Assembly (NCBI GenBank): GCA_937944445.1
Contig: CALDYP010000022.1
Location: 1-64,000, forward strand
Source: an uncultured Anaerolineae bacterium
GTDB lineage: Bacteria > Chloroflexota > Anaerolineae > Aggregatilineales > Phototrophicaceae
Direction of reading: 5' to 3'
Length of the DNA: 64,000 nt
This document shows positions 25,163 to 34,661 of the stretch, one piece after another. Made by a program: the position numbers and the translations under genes. The notes under the pieces are model-generated. The model had not been told where the DNA came from and did no database searches. It saw only the letters and a program-made list of their open reading frames with translations. The first letter of the stretch is position 1; each line of letters begins with the position of its first letter.

Positions 25163-26455
25163 CTATCCGTTGTCGTCGGCGATGACCTCGCGCACGGGCG
25201 GCAGCACGGGCCGCGTGCAAGCGTAGCCCAAATAATTGTAGCCGAGGTAGACGGTGTAATCCACGCTGCGCATCGGGTCAGGCTGGACGCTCACGCCCTG
25301 CGCTGTCGTCGCAAGCACGCGCATGAGCGTGCCCAAATGGCCGCCTTTCTCGTCGCCGGTGTGGTCGATGATGTGGTTCCAGTTGCGGCGCTGCGTCCGT
25401 TCTCGGACGATCACAGCGCGAAAGCCCTCCAATTCCAAGCGATCCGCCGCAATTTGCGCGATGAAGTCGTAGTCGGGGTTGTTCGTGCTGTTGATGAGCG
25501 CAACAGTGGGCGGGGCAACCTGCACACGGCTCGGCGCGCTAGCGTGGATCACCTCGCGCATGAGCTGCGCCACGGCCTCACGATCCATGATGAAGATGAA
25601 GCGGCGGTCGGCGTCGGGCGTGTAGCCGCGCGTGATCTCGTGGTTCATGCGGAAGCTGAAGTAGGAGATGTCGCTGGTGGAGAAGTCGATCAAGTCTGGG
25701 ACGAACGACAACGCCACGTCCAGCGGCATATCGGTCGTCACGATCCCTTCCCAAGACGCCCACAGGGTCGGCAGCGTCTCCAGCAGGCCGCGCGCTTGCA
25801 CCCGCCGCCAGATCGCCCGCAGCACGTCCTGCTGCCGCCGCCCGCGGTCAAGGTCGGTGCTGGTCATGCGCGTGCGGACGTACCACAGCGCCGTGTCGCC
25901 GTCCATCCGATAGACGCCCTGCTCCAGCGTGAAGCGGTAGTAGTTCTCGGCGGCGTTGCGGTCAAGCTCTGGCGAGATGAGCCGCCAGTCTTGGATGGCG
26001 CAGTCGACGCTGATGTCCACCCCGCCCAAACTGTCGATCAAGCGCACAAAGCCGCCGAAGTTGACCCGCGCCGTGTAGTGCACCTCCACGCCGAGGTTGT
26101 AGCGGATCGTCGCCTTCAGCTCATCAACGCCGCTGTAGCCGTCGTCAGGGACGCGCTGGCCGTAGTAGTAGGCTTGGTTGAGCTTGGCCATGCGCTGCGT
26201 GTGCGGCAGATAGACGTAAAGATCGCGCGGCAGATAGACCACAGCGGCATGGCGCGTGTCACGGTTGAACGAGATGAGGATCAAGCTGTCGGTAAGGCCG
26301 TTGCTGCCGTAGTTGTGCGTCGCCAACCCCAGCAGCAGCACGTTCACCACGTTCTGCCCACGCAGATCGACCATCGGCATAGGCAGCGGAACGTCCTGTG
26401 CGCGCGCGCCCCACACCCACCAACCCAACAGCATCAGCCAGCCCAACTTGCGCAT
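25163..26455 (-). CDS. LytR-CpsA-Psr family protein with LytR C-terminal domain
   Basis: Cell-wall polymer attachment enzyme. The signal peptide is MRKLGWLMLLGWWVWGARA. The LCP core has VNVLLLGLATHN, LTDSLILISFNRDT, VYLPRDLYVYLP, DSLGGVDISVDC and ALWYVRTRMTSTDLDRGRRQ, with the catalytic Arg and Asp residues. After ~310, VALINSTNNPDYDFIAQIAA begins a LytR_C-like domain absent from the LCP protein at 5285. Start 26455 has GAGGGG just upstream; earlier starts fall near or within the promoter (-10 at 26490-26495). Two LCP paralogs in one window point to at least two wall-linked polymers or overlapping duties. Confidence 0.9.
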   Translation of the reverse strand: MRKLGWLMLLGWWVWGARAQDVPLPMPMVDLRGQNVVNVLLLGLATHNYGSNGLTDSLILISFNRDTRHAAVVYLPRDLYVYLPHTQRMAKLNQAYYYGQRVPDDGYSGVDELKATIRYNLGVEVHYTARVNFGGFVRLIDSLGGVDISVDCAIQDWRLISPELDRNAAENYYRFTLEQGVYRMDGDTALWYVRTRMTSTDLDRGRRQQDVLRAIWRRVQARGLLETLPTLWASWEGIVTTDMPLDVALSFVPDLIDFSTSDISYFSFRMNHEITRGYTPDADRRFIFIMDREAVAQLMREVIHASAPSRVQVAPPTVALINSTNNPDYDFIAQIAADRLELEGFRAVIVRERTQRRNWNHIIDHTGDEKGGHLGTLMRVLATTAQGVSVQPDPMRSVDYTVYLGYNYLGYACTRPVLPPVREVIADDNG

Positions 26456-26489
26456 GGTTCCCCTCATTTGCTTGCTGTTACTGATTTTC

Positions 26490-26495
26490 ATTGTA
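26490..26495 (-). promoter_or_regulatory. -10 element TACAAT of the second LCP gene
   Basis: On the minus strand, 35 bases before ATG 26455. No strong -35. Confidence 0.4.
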
Positions 26496-26615
26496 GCCTG
26501 AGAAAACAACGCCTGCGGGGCGCATGCCCCATGATGATCCTACGATTTGTTCACATTCAGTTAAGCAGTGTGTGGATAATCAGTGTGGGGTTTCAAACTG
26601 ATGAGGACATCAACT

Positions 26616-27065
26616 ATGTTCAGACTGCTGCGTGCTCTTATGATCGTAACGATTGGCGTAATTTTGGCCGCCTGCTCTTCAAGAGCCACTGTTGGCTCTT
26701 TAGTGACGCCGATCGCCACTGAAGGCCCCATCGAACAAGAAGCCACCCCCACCCCTGAATCGTCTTCAGCGGTCAACCAAACGGTGGCGTTCACGTTCTA
26801 CGATTCCTATGCGGCGTGGTGCGGCACGTGCCGCGCCAACGACCCCGTGCTGCAAGCGCTGGCCGAGCAGTTCGCAGGCAAGGTGGAGTTCGTCCGCGTG
26901 AACGTCGACAACCCCGCCGACACGGCCACGCGCCAGCGCTTCGGCCTCGTGGATCGCTCGCAGTATGCGCTGGTCAACGCGCAAGGCGAGGTCGTCAAGC
27001 GCTGGTTTGGCCTCTTGAACGAGGCGCGCGTCTCCAGCGAGTTAGAGGCGCTGATAACGGGGTAA
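26616..27065 (+). CDS. Thioredoxin-like lipoprotein
   Basis: Membrane-anchored thiol-disulfide protein outside the membrane. The lipobox ILAAC follows the signal MFRLLRALMIVTIGV, then a Ser/Thr/Pro linker. The thioredoxin fold starts near residue 60, with the redox site AAWCGTCRAND. The usual WCGPC is WCGTC here, which typically alters redox potential. VEFVRVNVDNP and RFGLVDRSQYALVNAQGEVV are fold strands; the cis-Pro position before the last strands is replaced (RSQYAL). ATG 26616 has GAGGA upstream and gives the best signal peptide. It converges with a double-FHA gene. Confidence 0.85.
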   Translation: MFRLLRALMIVTIGVILAACSSRATVGSLVTPIATEGPIEQEATPTPESSSAVNQTVAFTFYDSYAAWCGTCRANDPVLQALAEQFAGKVEFVRVNVDNPADTATRQRFGLVDRSQYALVNAQGEVVKRWFGLLNEARVSSELEALITG

Positions 27066-27068
27066 GCC

Positions 27069-27749
27069 CTACAACCCCAAGCGAAACACGAGCATCGCGT
27101 TTCCCAGTTCAAGGGTGTCGCCGTCGTTGAGCCAATGCGGCGTGCCCTTGACTTCAATCGCGTTGACTCGTGTGCCGTTGCTGCTGTTGAGATCCACAAT
27201 CGCCCAGCGCCCGCCCTCACGGGTGAGGCGAGCGTGTGGCCGCGACACACTGGCATCTTGCAGCAGCACCTCCCACGTGGCGCTGCTCGTCGCGCGGCCA
27301 ATCGTCACCGTGTCCAGCAAGAGCGGGATCGTCTGGCCTTCCTGCGCGCCGCTGGTGACGAGCAGCATCGCCTGACCGTCAGCCTGCGTCGGTCGCAGGA
27401 CGGTTCCGGCCTGCGTCGCGTTCAGCAGGTGTTCCGCCTCCGCGCTGAGGAACTCAATGGTCGGCACGAACAGGCGGATCACATCGCCCGCGAACAACGG
27501 GAACGGCTCCGTGATGCGCGTGTCGTTCACAAATGTGCCGTTGCTGCTGTTCAAGTCCGCGATGAGAAAGATGCCGTCCCGATAGCGGATCACCGCGTGA
27601 TTGCGTGACACGTGCTGGTCAGGAATAGCAATGTCGTTGTTAGAGGCGCGCCCGATGGTGGCCGTCGCGCCTTCCAACAGCACATACTCGCGCGTCGTTC
27701 GCGTTGTGGGATCTTGCCAGCGAAGCCGTGCGATGGCTTCCTCAGTCAT
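27069..27749 (-). CDS. Double FHA-domain protein
   Basis: Cytoplasmic protein of 226 residues with two FHA domains, which bind phosphothreonine peptides. The first (about 25-95) has IGRASNND, SRNHAVI and NSSNGTFVN; the second (about 145-220) has IGRATSS, SRPHARL and NSSNGTRVN. All key Arg, Ser and Asn residues are present in both copies. A beta-rich linker lies between. No membrane segment. Two FHA units could bridge two phosphoproteins or read a doubly phosphorylated partner. The -10 TATAAT is at 27795-27800. The likely kinase is the one at 53610, by inference. Confidence 0.92.
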   Translation of the reverse strand: MTEEAIARLRWQDPTTRTTREYVLLEGATATIGRASNNDIAIPDQHVSRNHAVIRYRDGIFLIADLNSSNGTFVNDTRITEPFPLFAGDVIRLFVPTIEFLSAEAEHLLNATQAGTVLRPTQADGQAMLLVTSGAQEGQTIPLLLDTVTIGRATSSATWEVLLQDASVSRPHARLTREGGRWAIVDLNSSNGTRVNAIEVKGTPHWLNDGDTLELGNAMLVFRLGL

Positions 27750-27794
27750 AAGAGCCTGTCTTCTCTTCCGTCTGCTACTTCACCGTTATTTGCT

Positions 27795-27800
27795 ATTATA
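27795..27800 (-). promoter_or_regulatory. -10 element TATAAT of the double-FHA gene
   Basis: Perfect -10 on the minus strand, 46 bases before ATG 27749. No clear -35. Confidence 0.45.
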
Positions 27801-27813
27801 ACGTACACGCCCG

Positions 27814-29046
27814 TCACGCTGAGCCACTCAATGGCAGCAGCAAGTCCTTCTTGAAGGGCGTGATGCTGATCAACTGCCCATCCTCCGCCACGATGAAGCT
27901 GTCCTCCACGCGCACGCCAACCGCGCGATCCGGGTAGTACAGGCCCGGCTCAATCGTCACAACGTTCCCCGCCTCGAAAACGTCCTCACGCTTGAGGTGG
28001 TGCATCGAAGGCGCTTCGTGAATGTTCAAGCCGATGCCGTGCCCCAAACTGTGGACGTACCCCTCCATCGTGTTGGGATGGGTGCGCGCGGTGGGGTGGC
28101 CCTGTGCCTCGAAGAAGTCCAGCACCGCCTCTTGCAGCGTGTGCGTCGGCTTGCCCAGCGCGTAGGTCTCCAGCGCGAGGTCGAAGGCGGTCATCACATC
28201 GTCGTAGAGCGCTTGCACGTGCGGCGGCACGTGGCCGATGCACCACGTGCGCGTCATGTCGTGGTAGTAGCCGCCGCCCAACTCGCGCGGGGAGAAGTCA
28301 AACACAATCGGCACACCCATGAGCAGCTCAGTTGGGTCGTCGCCGCGGCTATGGGGAAACGCGCCGTCGCGCCCGGGCGCGAAGATCATGCCGGTATCCT
28401 CAAGGACGACGTCGAGCAGCGCCCGCCGCGCAAACCGTTTGACCGCGCCCACGGTCAGCGGCTGTCCCGCCGCGTCTACCACACGCCCGCTGACGTCGCT
28501 GCGATGGCTGCTGATGAAGTCCCACACCTGCGTTACCACGGCATTTGTGCGCTCGGCCACGCTGCGGATGCGCGCCAGCTCGGCAGCGTCTTTCGTTCGC
28601 TGCGCTTCATCAAACAACGTCGGGCTGTCCTCGCCCACGAATTCATACTGCGCATAGTGGGCGCGCAGCCGCTGAACCCGCTCAATCGTCGCGTTGATGT
28701 CGTCCACGCCGTACAAACCCACTCGCCCACTGGCAAGGCCGACCTGCTCCAAGAGACGCCCATACATCAGGACAGAGGCCTGCTGTGCGCCGTGCTCGCG
28801 GTAGAGCTCGCCATAGCCGAGGTCACCATACGTCAAGCAGCGGTGGCCGCTCTTGCGCGCTTCTTCGATCTCCATGCCGTTGACGACCACCAGCGGCTCA
28901 CCGTCGCGCGCCTGCACCACATACCCACCCGTCACGTGCGCCCCGTTCGTCAGGTAGTAGCGGGCGCTGTTGGCGTGTTCCCCGCCGCCGACGATGAAGG
29001 CGTCAAGGCCTCGCTTGGCCATCAAGCGGCTGAAATCAGCTTTCAT
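27814..29046 (-). CDS. M24-family metallopeptidase (Xaa-Pro aminopeptidase-like)
   Basis: Pita-bread-fold peptidase that removes an N-terminal residue, often before proline. The N-terminal creatinase-like domain spans ~1-165. The catalytic domain shows the metal ligands in order: two Asp in VFDFSPRELGGGYYHDMTRT, His in LGHGIGLNIHEAP, Glu in NVVTIEPGLY and Glu in GVRVEDSFIV. The 410-residue length is slightly longer than typical PepQ. AAAGGAT precedes ATG 29046. No signal peptide, so cytoplasmic. Neighbours give no further hint of substrate. Confidence 0.9.
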   Translation of the reverse strand: MKADFSRLMAKRGLDAFIVGGGEHANSARYYLTNGAHVTGGYVVQARDGEPLVVVNGMEIEEARKSGHRCLTYGDLGYGELYREHGAQQASVLMYGRLLEQVGLASGRVGLYGVDDINATIERVQRLRAHYAQYEFVGEDSPTLFDEAQRTKDAAELARIRSVAERTNAVVTQVWDFISSHRSDVSGRVVDAAGQPLTVGAVKRFARRALLDVVLEDTGMIFAPGRDGAFPHSRGDDPTELLMGVPIVFDFSPRELGGGYYHDMTRTWCIGHVPPHVQALYDDVMTAFDLALETYALGKPTHTLQEAVLDFFEAQGHPTARTHPNTMEGYVHSLGHGIGLNIHEAPSMHHLKREDVFEAGNVVTIEPGLYYPDRAVGVRVEDSFIVAEDGQLISITPFKKDLLLPLSGSA

Positions 29047-29176
29047 CAGTGCATCCTTTCACGTTTAGACAGCTCATCAGTGCATGGAGTGAACGCGCTT
29101 GGCTGCCGCCCGATGACACATCATCACTTTTGCTTTTTGCGCAAAATATCATAATTCACCCATTAACAGAATTATG

Positions 29177-29185
29177 TGGTATAAT
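29177..29185 (+). promoter_or_regulatory. Extended -10 promoter TGGTATAAT of the PAS kinase
   Basis: Perfect TATAAT with a TGn extension, 36 bases before the TTG start at 29221. Confidence 0.6.
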
Positions 29186-29220
29186 CATCGTACGTAGCAA
29201 GGATAGGGGGGATCTTTGCC

Positions 29221-30747
29221 TTGCTGATACCATCAGAGCCGAAAAACTTCCGTAATCAAACGAGAGACGAGGCTGAGCGTTTCGTTCAATCCGTTTTAGA
29301 TGCTTTGACCGACCACGTGGCCGTGCTAGATGAGCAAGGTCAGATTGTGGCAGTAAACGCTGCATGGCGCAAGTTCGCGCGACAAAATGGCTACAACTCA
29401 TCAAACTACGGCATCGGCACAAATTACCTTGATGTGTGCGACCGCTCATCCCTGCTGAACTCAAAGGAAGCGCCGTTCATCGCCAACTCCATCCGCAGCA
29501 TCGTTCGCGGCCAGATGGACGAGTTCCAGATGGAGTACCCCTGCCACACGCCGCTCAAGCGTCAGTGGTTCGTCGTCCGCGTGACGCGCTTCCAGTGGTA
29601 TCACCACGTTCGCGTGATCGTCGCCCATCACAACATCACTGACCTCAAGCAGGTAGAGACGGAACTGTCACAGAGCAAACGCCGCCTTGAGGCCATCCTC
29701 GACAACGTGAACAACGGCATCCTCACCATCGACGGGCGCGGAACCATCCTCAGCGCCAACCGCGCCGCCGCGCGCATCTTCGGCTTCGATCAAGCTGCGC
29801 TGCTCAACACCAACCTCGCGCAGCTCATCAATGAGCCGTTCGAGGGCAAGGCGACTTTCAAGCGGTTGAACGGTGATGTTGGGCACGAGTTGATCGGTCG
29901 CCGCGCCGACGGTGAGACCTTCCCGTTGTATCTGTCGCTCAATGAGCTGCGCCTTGAGGACAGCAGCGTCTACACCTGCATCATCCAAGACATCACCCAC
30001 CGCCGACAGGCCGAACAAGAGCGCCTCGAACGGGAACGCATGACGATTGCGCTGGAGAAAGAACGAGAACTGCGCGCGCTCAAGAACCGCTTCCTCTCGA
30101 TGATGTCGCACGAGCTGCGCACCCCGCTCACGTCCATTGGCCTGTCATACGACATCCTCAAGAAGTACGGCAGCGTCTCCACGCCAGAGGAACGCGCCCA
30201 AGCGCTCGACAACATCCGCCAGCAAGTCGATTACCTCTCTGAGATGATCTCAGACGTGATGACGCTCAGCCGCTTTGAGTCGGACGGGTTCCAGATCAAC
30301 GTGGAGGACTGCGACCTCATCACCTACTGCCGCGACGTGGTGGAAGAGTTCCAACTGAACTATCACAAGACGCATCGTGTCCTGTTCGAATGTCAAGAAC
30401 GCTGCCTCGTCGCGCCGATTGATCGCAAGCTGCTGCGGCGCGCGCTCACCAACTTGCTGTCCAACGCAATCAAGTACTCCCCCCCGAACAGCACCGTTCG
30501 CTTCACCCTAGCGCGTGACGAGAACTCAGTTGTCATTCAAGTGGCAGATGAGGGCATCGGCATCCCCCCTGAGGACTTCGCCCGCTTGTTCGAGCCGTTC
30601 CACCGCGCGTCCAACGTCGAGACGATCCCGGGCACAGGCTTGGGGCTGCCCGTCACCAAGCAGATGATCGAGCTGCACGGCGGGACGATCACCTGCCAGA
30701 CTCAGCTCGGCCACGGCACGACGTTTACCATCCACCTGCCCATGTAG
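29221..30747 (+). CDS. PAS-domain sensor histidine kinase (TTG start)
   Basis: Cytoplasmic sensor kinase. PAS domain 1 (~20-140) and PAS domain 2 (~145-265) precede the phosphoryl His in MMSHELRTPLTSIGL. The ATPase domain has NLLSNAIKYSPPNS, ADEGIGIPPEDFARLFEPF and GTGLGLPVTKQMIELHGG. There is no membrane helix, so the signal is internal, perhaps a small ligand or redox state. The TTG at 29221 is the only good start: AGGGGGG lies 9 bases before it and the promoter at 29177. No response regulator is adjacent. Confidence 0.9.
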   Translation: MLIPSEPKNFRNQTRDEAERFVQSVLDALTDHVAVLDEQGQIVAVNAAWRKFARQNGYNSSNYGIGTNYLDVCDRSSLLNSKEAPFIANSIRSIVRGQMDEFQMEYPCHTPLKRQWFVVRVTRFQWYHHVRVIVAHHNITDLKQVETELSQSKRRLEAILDNVNNGILTIDGRGTILSANRAAARIFGFDQAALLNTNLAQLINEPFEGKATFKRLNGDVGHELIGRRADGETFPLYLSLNELRLEDSSVYTCIIQDITHRRQAEQERLERERMTIALEKERELRALKNRFLSMMSHELRTPLTSIGLSYDILKKYGSVSTPEERAQALDNIRQQVDYLSEMISDVMTLSRFESDGFQINVEDCDLITYCRDVVEEFQLNYHKTHRVLFECQERCLVAPIDRKLLRRALTNLLSNAIKYSPPNSTVRFTLARDENSVVIQVADEGIGIPPEDFARLFEPFHRASNVETIPGTGLGLPVTKQMIELHGGTITCQTQLGHGTTFTIHLPM

Positions 30748-30812
30748 CTAGTTGTAGGGGCTAACAAAGTGCGATACGCTCCTCCTCGTCTGTCTAATCC
30801 AAGGAGGGAAGC

Positions 30813-31877
30813 ATGCGCTACAAACTGCTGGGCAAGAGCGGCCTGCGGGTGTCTGAGCTGTGCCTCGGCACGATGACCTTTGGCTCGGATTGGGGCTGGG
30901 GGGCCGACCGCGACGAGAGCAAACGCCAGTTTGACTACTTCGCTGAACAGGGCGGCAACTTCATCGACACCGCCAACCTCTACACCAACGGAACCTCTGA
31001 ACGGCTAGTCGGTGAGTTCATCCACAGCGACCGTGAACACTTCGTGGTTGCCACCAAGTACACGCTCACGCCTGCCGCGCGACAGGGTGATGAGCGCATC
31101 CGCCCCAACAGCAGCGGCAACCACCGCAAGAGCATGATGCAGTCTGTCGAGGCCAGCTTGAAGCGCCTCAACACCGACTACATCGACATCCTCTATCTGC
31201 ACGCATGGGACTACATGACCCCCGTACAGGAAGTCATGCGCGGGCTGGATGACTTGGTGCGCATGGGCAAGGTGCTCTACTTGGCGATCAGCGACACGCC
31301 GGCTTACATCGTCGCTGAGGCCAACACGCTGGCTGACCTGCGCGGCTGGTCGCGCTTCTTGGGGATCCAAGTGCCCTACAGCCTGCTAGAGCGCGACCTA
31401 GAGCGTGAAATCCTGCCGATGGCCAAACACCATGAGATGACTGTCCTGCCGTGGGGCATCTTGCGGTCAGGCGTCTTGACAGGCAAGTTCCTCAAAGACG
31501 CCACCGAACCCACCCGCGTTGACCCCGCCACGCTCAACCTCACGCACGAGCAGATCGACGTTGTGAAAGAGGTCGTCAAGATCGCTGACGAAGTCGGGCG
31601 CAGCCCCTCGCAAGTGGCGATCAACTGGGTGCGCCAGCAGCAGCATCGCGCGCAGATCATCCCCATCTTGGGGGCGCGCACGTTGGAACAACTTAAGGAC
31701 AACATGGCCGTGCTGGAATGGTCACTCACCGAGGCACAGCTTGAACGCCTCAGCAAAGTGAGCGCGATCCCGCTGGGCTTCCCGCACAGCTTCCTACCCG
31801 GCAATCGTTTCGTGTTCGGCAGCAGCCAAACCTACGCCGCCATCGACAATCACCGCGGCGAAAACCCGATCCCGTAG
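30813..31877 (+). CDS. Aldo/keto reductase
   Basis: NAD(P)H-dependent TIM-barrel reductase of 354 residues acting on aldehydes or ketones. N-terminal YKLLGKSGLRVSELCLGTM is the family signature. The catalytic Asp-Tyr-Lys-His set is present in FIDTANLY, VVATKYTL and the DILYLHAWD strand. The cofactor segment near 275 (IPILGARTLEQLKDNM) has the usual Arg-containing loop. A strong AAGGAGGG precedes the ATG. The repeat-B hairpin begins 13 bases after the stop and may end the transcript. Physiological substrate unknown. Confidence 0.92.
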   Translation: MRYKLLGKSGLRVSELCLGTMTFGSDWGWGADRDESKRQFDYFAEQGGNFIDTANLYTNGTSERLVGEFIHSDREHFVVATKYTLTPAARQGDERIRPNSSGNHRKSMMQSVEASLKRLNTDYIDILYLHAWDYMTPVQEVMRGLDDLVRMGKVLYLAISDTPAYIVAEANTLADLRGWSRFLGIQVPYSLLERDLEREILPMAKHHEMTVLPWGILRSGVLTGKFLKDATEPTRVDPATLNLTHEQIDVVKEVVKIADEVGRSPSQVAINWVRQQQHRAQIIPILGARTLEQLKDNMAVLEWSLTEAQLERLSKVSAIPLGFPHSFLPGNRFVFGSSQTYAAIDNHRGENPIP

Positions 31878-31890
31878 CTGTGACAGCGCG

Positions 31891-31957
31891 GCCGAGCGCT
31901 GAAGCGCTCGGCACGACGCTAAAGGCCGATGACTGTCTGGTTATCTTTAGACACTCC
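31891..31957. repeat. Dispersed short inverted-repeat element, copy B (left-truncated)
   Basis: It starts with a perfect hairpin, 10-bp stem with GA loop: GCCGAGCGCT (31891-31900) and AGCGCTCGGC (31903-31912). Then come GGCCGATGACTGTCT and the terminal TTTAGACACTCCC, as in the copy at 47722. The left ~45 bases found in copies A and C are missing. Confidence 0.78.
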
Positions 31958-31996
31958 CATATGTCAAGCAGCATCCCCAAACGTGTAATCATCAGA

Positions 31997-32002
31997 TATA
32001 AT
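31997..32002 (+). promoter_or_regulatory. -10 element TATAAT of the membrane-protein gene
   Basis: It covers an upstream in-frame ATG at 32001, so translation should begin at 32061. No clear -35. Confidence 0.45.
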
Positions 32003-32060
32003 GCGCGCAGTTTGCACGCCAACATTTCATCACGATTTCCAACTGATCAGGATCGTACCC

Positions 32061-33137
32061 ATGTCTGCCTCAGAGGGGCAACCCGCCTATACCGACGCAG
32101 AGCGCAACGCTATGCGCGCGTACTTGCAGCGTTCCGAAGTGCGGATGTCTACGCTGCATCGCGTGGCGACCGCCTTCGTGGGCGGCGCAGGGCTGTTGAT
32201 TCTCATCCCCGTGTTCATCCGTGACATCATTGAAGGCATCATCGAAATTTTACTAGCGACGGCGGGGCTGCACTTCATCACACAGCCCGCTGGCATAGCC
32301 CTCATGCTGACGCTAACGCTGTACGCCACCGCCATCTACCCGTTTGCGCTGTCGCTGCTCATCCCGCTCTACTCGCTGTATTTGCTGCTCAAGGACATCA
32401 TCCACTTCTACTACTCGATTTATGCGCCGGGCTTCCCGGCGACGCTGCTGCACCCGACTTTCTCTCTCAGCGGCATCTCGTTCAGCGCCGATGAATCGCC
32501 TAACGCCAAACGCGCCATCATGCACTACGAATACAGCCGCAACATGGACTTTATGCTGCCGTTCAGCGAGGGCAAGCGTGAGCTGTACTTTGACCAGCTC
32601 ATCGAAGCGACGAACGGGGACATCATCCCCTCGTCGCGCAAGTGGGACAAGCTGGTGGCGGATGGCATGGTTCCAGAAGGGGCCAACCGCAAGGACATCG
32701 AACGTTTCGACGCGGCGTTGGGCGTCGTGCGCAGCCTTGACCGTGACCTCGTCGAGGAAGTCGCTGTGACGGAGATGCACCTCGCGCGCAACGTGATCTA
32801 CCTGCGGCGGCTGGTGCTGCGCTATGCCAAGAGCCTGCTGCTGATCGTCTGGACGACTATCGTCACCTTTATGACGCTGCCATTTTTGCGCGATGGGCGT
32901 TTTGACACCCTTCTAGTGCTCTCATTGGGCTACTTTATCTGGTCGCTCATGGCGCTGCTGCTGCTGCGCTGGCCGATCGCGTGGATCTATCGCCATCGAC
33001 GCGAGAAGATCGACTACTCTAAAGTGGACAAACAGCTCATCCACCTCGATGATGTGGTGCGCCCTTACTTGCTGGGGGCGATCCCGGTTTCAGTCGTGGC
33101 GGTCTTTCTGGCGCTGTTGGACGTGATTAGCCGCTGA
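32061..33137 (+). CDS. Uncharacterised polytopic membrane protein
   Basis: Not recognised. Residues 1-40 are hydrophilic. Two hydrophobic spans at about 40-60 and 75-125 precede a ~130-residue charged loop with YEYSRNMDFMLPFSEGKREL. Further spans follow at ~255-300 (LLLIVWTTIVTFMTLPFL, LLVLSLGYFIWSLMALLLL) and at the C-terminus (AIPVSVVAVFLALLDVI). ATG 32061 is chosen because of the TATAAT at 31997. The large loop probably faces the cytoplasm. It lies upstream of cysS but has its own promoter; cysS does too. Confidence 0.78.
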   Translation: MSASEGQPAYTDAERNAMRAYLQRSEVRMSTLHRVATAFVGGAGLLILIPVFIRDIIEGIIEILLATAGLHFITQPAGIALMLTLTLYATAIYPFALSLLIPLYSLYLLLKDIIHFYYSIYAPGFPATLLHPTFSLSGISFSADESPNAKRAIMHYEYSRNMDFMLPFSEGKRELYFDQLIEATNGDIIPSSRKWDKLVADGMVPEGANRKDIERFDAALGVVRSLDRDLVEEVAVTEMHLARNVIYLRRLVLRYAKSLLLIVWTTIVTFMTLPFLRDGRFDTLLVLSLGYFIWSLMALLLLRWPIAWIYRHRREKIDYSKVDKQLIHLDDVVRPYLLGAIPVSVVAVFLALLDVISR

Positions 33138-33153
33138 AACCTCATCAGTTCTC

Positions 33154-33162
33154 TGCTACAAT
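33154..33162 (+). promoter_or_regulatory. Extended -10 promoter TGCTACAAT of the cysS group
   Basis: TGCTACAAT lies 51 bases before the cysS ATG; no clear -35. Confidence 0.6.
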
Positions 33163-33212
33163 ATAGCGTTTGTATCCGCTGACACACGCGACGCAGGAAG
33201 GACAACCCGGCG

Positions 33213-34658
33213 ATGACGCTGCGCATCTTCAACGTGCTAGGACGAGAAAAACAGGACTTCGTGCCGCTGGAAGAAGGCCGCGTCAACATGTACGTGTGCG
33301 GGCCGACGGTCTACGATCACGCCCATCTCGGCCACGCCAAGAACTACGTATCCTTTGATGTGGTCGTGCGCTGGCTGCGCAAGCGGGGCTATGAAGTGCT
33401 CTACGTCCAGAACATCACCGACGTCGGCCACATGCTGGAGACGGGCGAGGATCGCATCCTGCGGCAGGCCAAGCGCCTGCAAGCCAAGCCGATGCAGGTC
33501 GTCGAACGTTATACCAAGAGCTTTTTCGACGACATGGACGCGCTGGGCAACGTGCGGCCGGACATCTCGCCGCGCGCCAGCGCCCACATCCCCGAGCAGA
33601 TCAAGATGACGCAGACCCTCATCGACAAAGGCCACGCCTACGAGGTGAACGGCAGCGTCTACTTCGACGTGACCACCGACCCCGACTATGGCAAGCTGAG
33701 CAACCGGCGCATCGACGAGCAGGAAGAAGGCACACGCGAGGACGTGCGCGGTGAGAAGCGTCATCCAGCGGACTTTGCCCTGTGGAAAAAGGCCGAACCA
33801 GAGCACATCCTGCGCTGGGACAGCCCGTGGGGCGAGGGCTTCCCCGGCTGGCACATCGAATGCTCGGCGATGGCTTGCAAGTACCTCGGCGAGACCTTTG
33901 ACATCCACGGCGGCGGCATCGACAACATCTACCCCCACAACGAGAACGAGATCGCCCAAAGCGAATGCGCCAACGGGGTTCCCTTTGCGCGCTACTGGAT
34001 GCTGGTAGGCAGTTTGACGGTGGACGGCGTGAAGATGAGCAAGAGCCTCGGCAACTTCCGCACAGTGAAAGACGCCCTGTCTGAGTACCGCCCCGAGGTC
34101 GTCCGCATGTTCGCCATCAGCGCCCACTACTCCAACCCTGCCGACTACAGCGAAGAGAATTTGCGAGCCGTCAAAAACGGCTGGGAGCGCATTTACAACG
34201 CCGTTCGCTTGACGCGCCAGCAGATGAACCGCGCGCCAGAAGGCGACGCAGGCAGCGCTTTCAACGTCGTGTCGCGCAAGGCTCGCGAGGATTTCGCCGC
34301 CGTGATGGACGACGACTTCAACACCCCACGCGCGCTTGCCGTGCTGCAAGAATACGTGCGCGAGGTGAACACCCTGCTCAACACCTCCCAGCCCGGCCTC
34401 GCCACGCTTCAAGACATCCACAACACGTTCACCGAACTGGGCAGCGACGTGTTGGGCATCATCCCAACGGTAGACGTCACGCTCGACACGCGCAACGCGG
34501 AGCGCGAGGCGGCCTTGATCGAGATGTTGATTGCGATGCGCGCACAAGCGCGCGCCCAGAAGAATTGGGCCGAAAGCGACCGCATCCGCGATGAGCTGGC
34601 AAAGGTCGGTGTAATCCTAGAAGATCGACCTGATGGCACGATCTGGAAAGTGGAATAA
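33213..34658 (+). CDS. cysS: Cysteine-tRNA ligase
   Basis: Class I synthetase that charges tRNA-Cys. The HIGH-type motif is HAHLGH in [18 protein letters not shown], with the first zinc-binding Cys just before it. [36 protein letters not shown] and the KMSKS loop [10 protein letters not shown] follow in order. The C-terminal DALR-like and anticodon-binding region begins near 330. The 481-residue length is typical. GGAAGGA lies before ATG. rlmB follows with almost no gap, so they are co-transcribed. Confidence 0.97.
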   Translation: MTLRIFNVLGREKQDFVPLEEGRVNMYVCGPTVYDHAHLGHAKNYVSFDVVVRWLRKRGYEVLYVQNITDVGHMLETGEDRILRQAKRLQAKPMQVVERYTKSFFDDMDALGNVRPDISPRASAHIPEQIKMTQTLIDKGHAYEVNGSVYFDVTTDPDYGKLSNRRIDEQEEGTREDVRGEKRHPADFALWKKAEPEHILRWDSPWGEGFPGWHIECSAMACKYLGETFDIHGGGIDNIYPHNENEIAQSECANGVPFARYWMLVGSLTVDGVKMSKSLGNFRTVKDALSEYRPEVVRMFAISAHYSNPADYSEENLRAVKNGWERIYNAVRLTRQQMNRAPEGDAGSAFNVVSRKAREDFAAVMDDDFNTPRALAVLQEYVREVNTLLNTSQPGLATLQDIHNTFTELGSDVLGIIPTVDVTLDTRNAEREAALIEMLIAMRAQARAQKNWAESDRIRDELAKVGVILEDRPDGTIWKVE

Positions 34659-34661
34659 GTG

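Noticed and set aside
29095-29117. Possible fourth copy of the repeat (GCGCTTGGC near CCGATGAC)
   Set aside because: Only two short blocks match, spacing differs and no terminal repeats are present.
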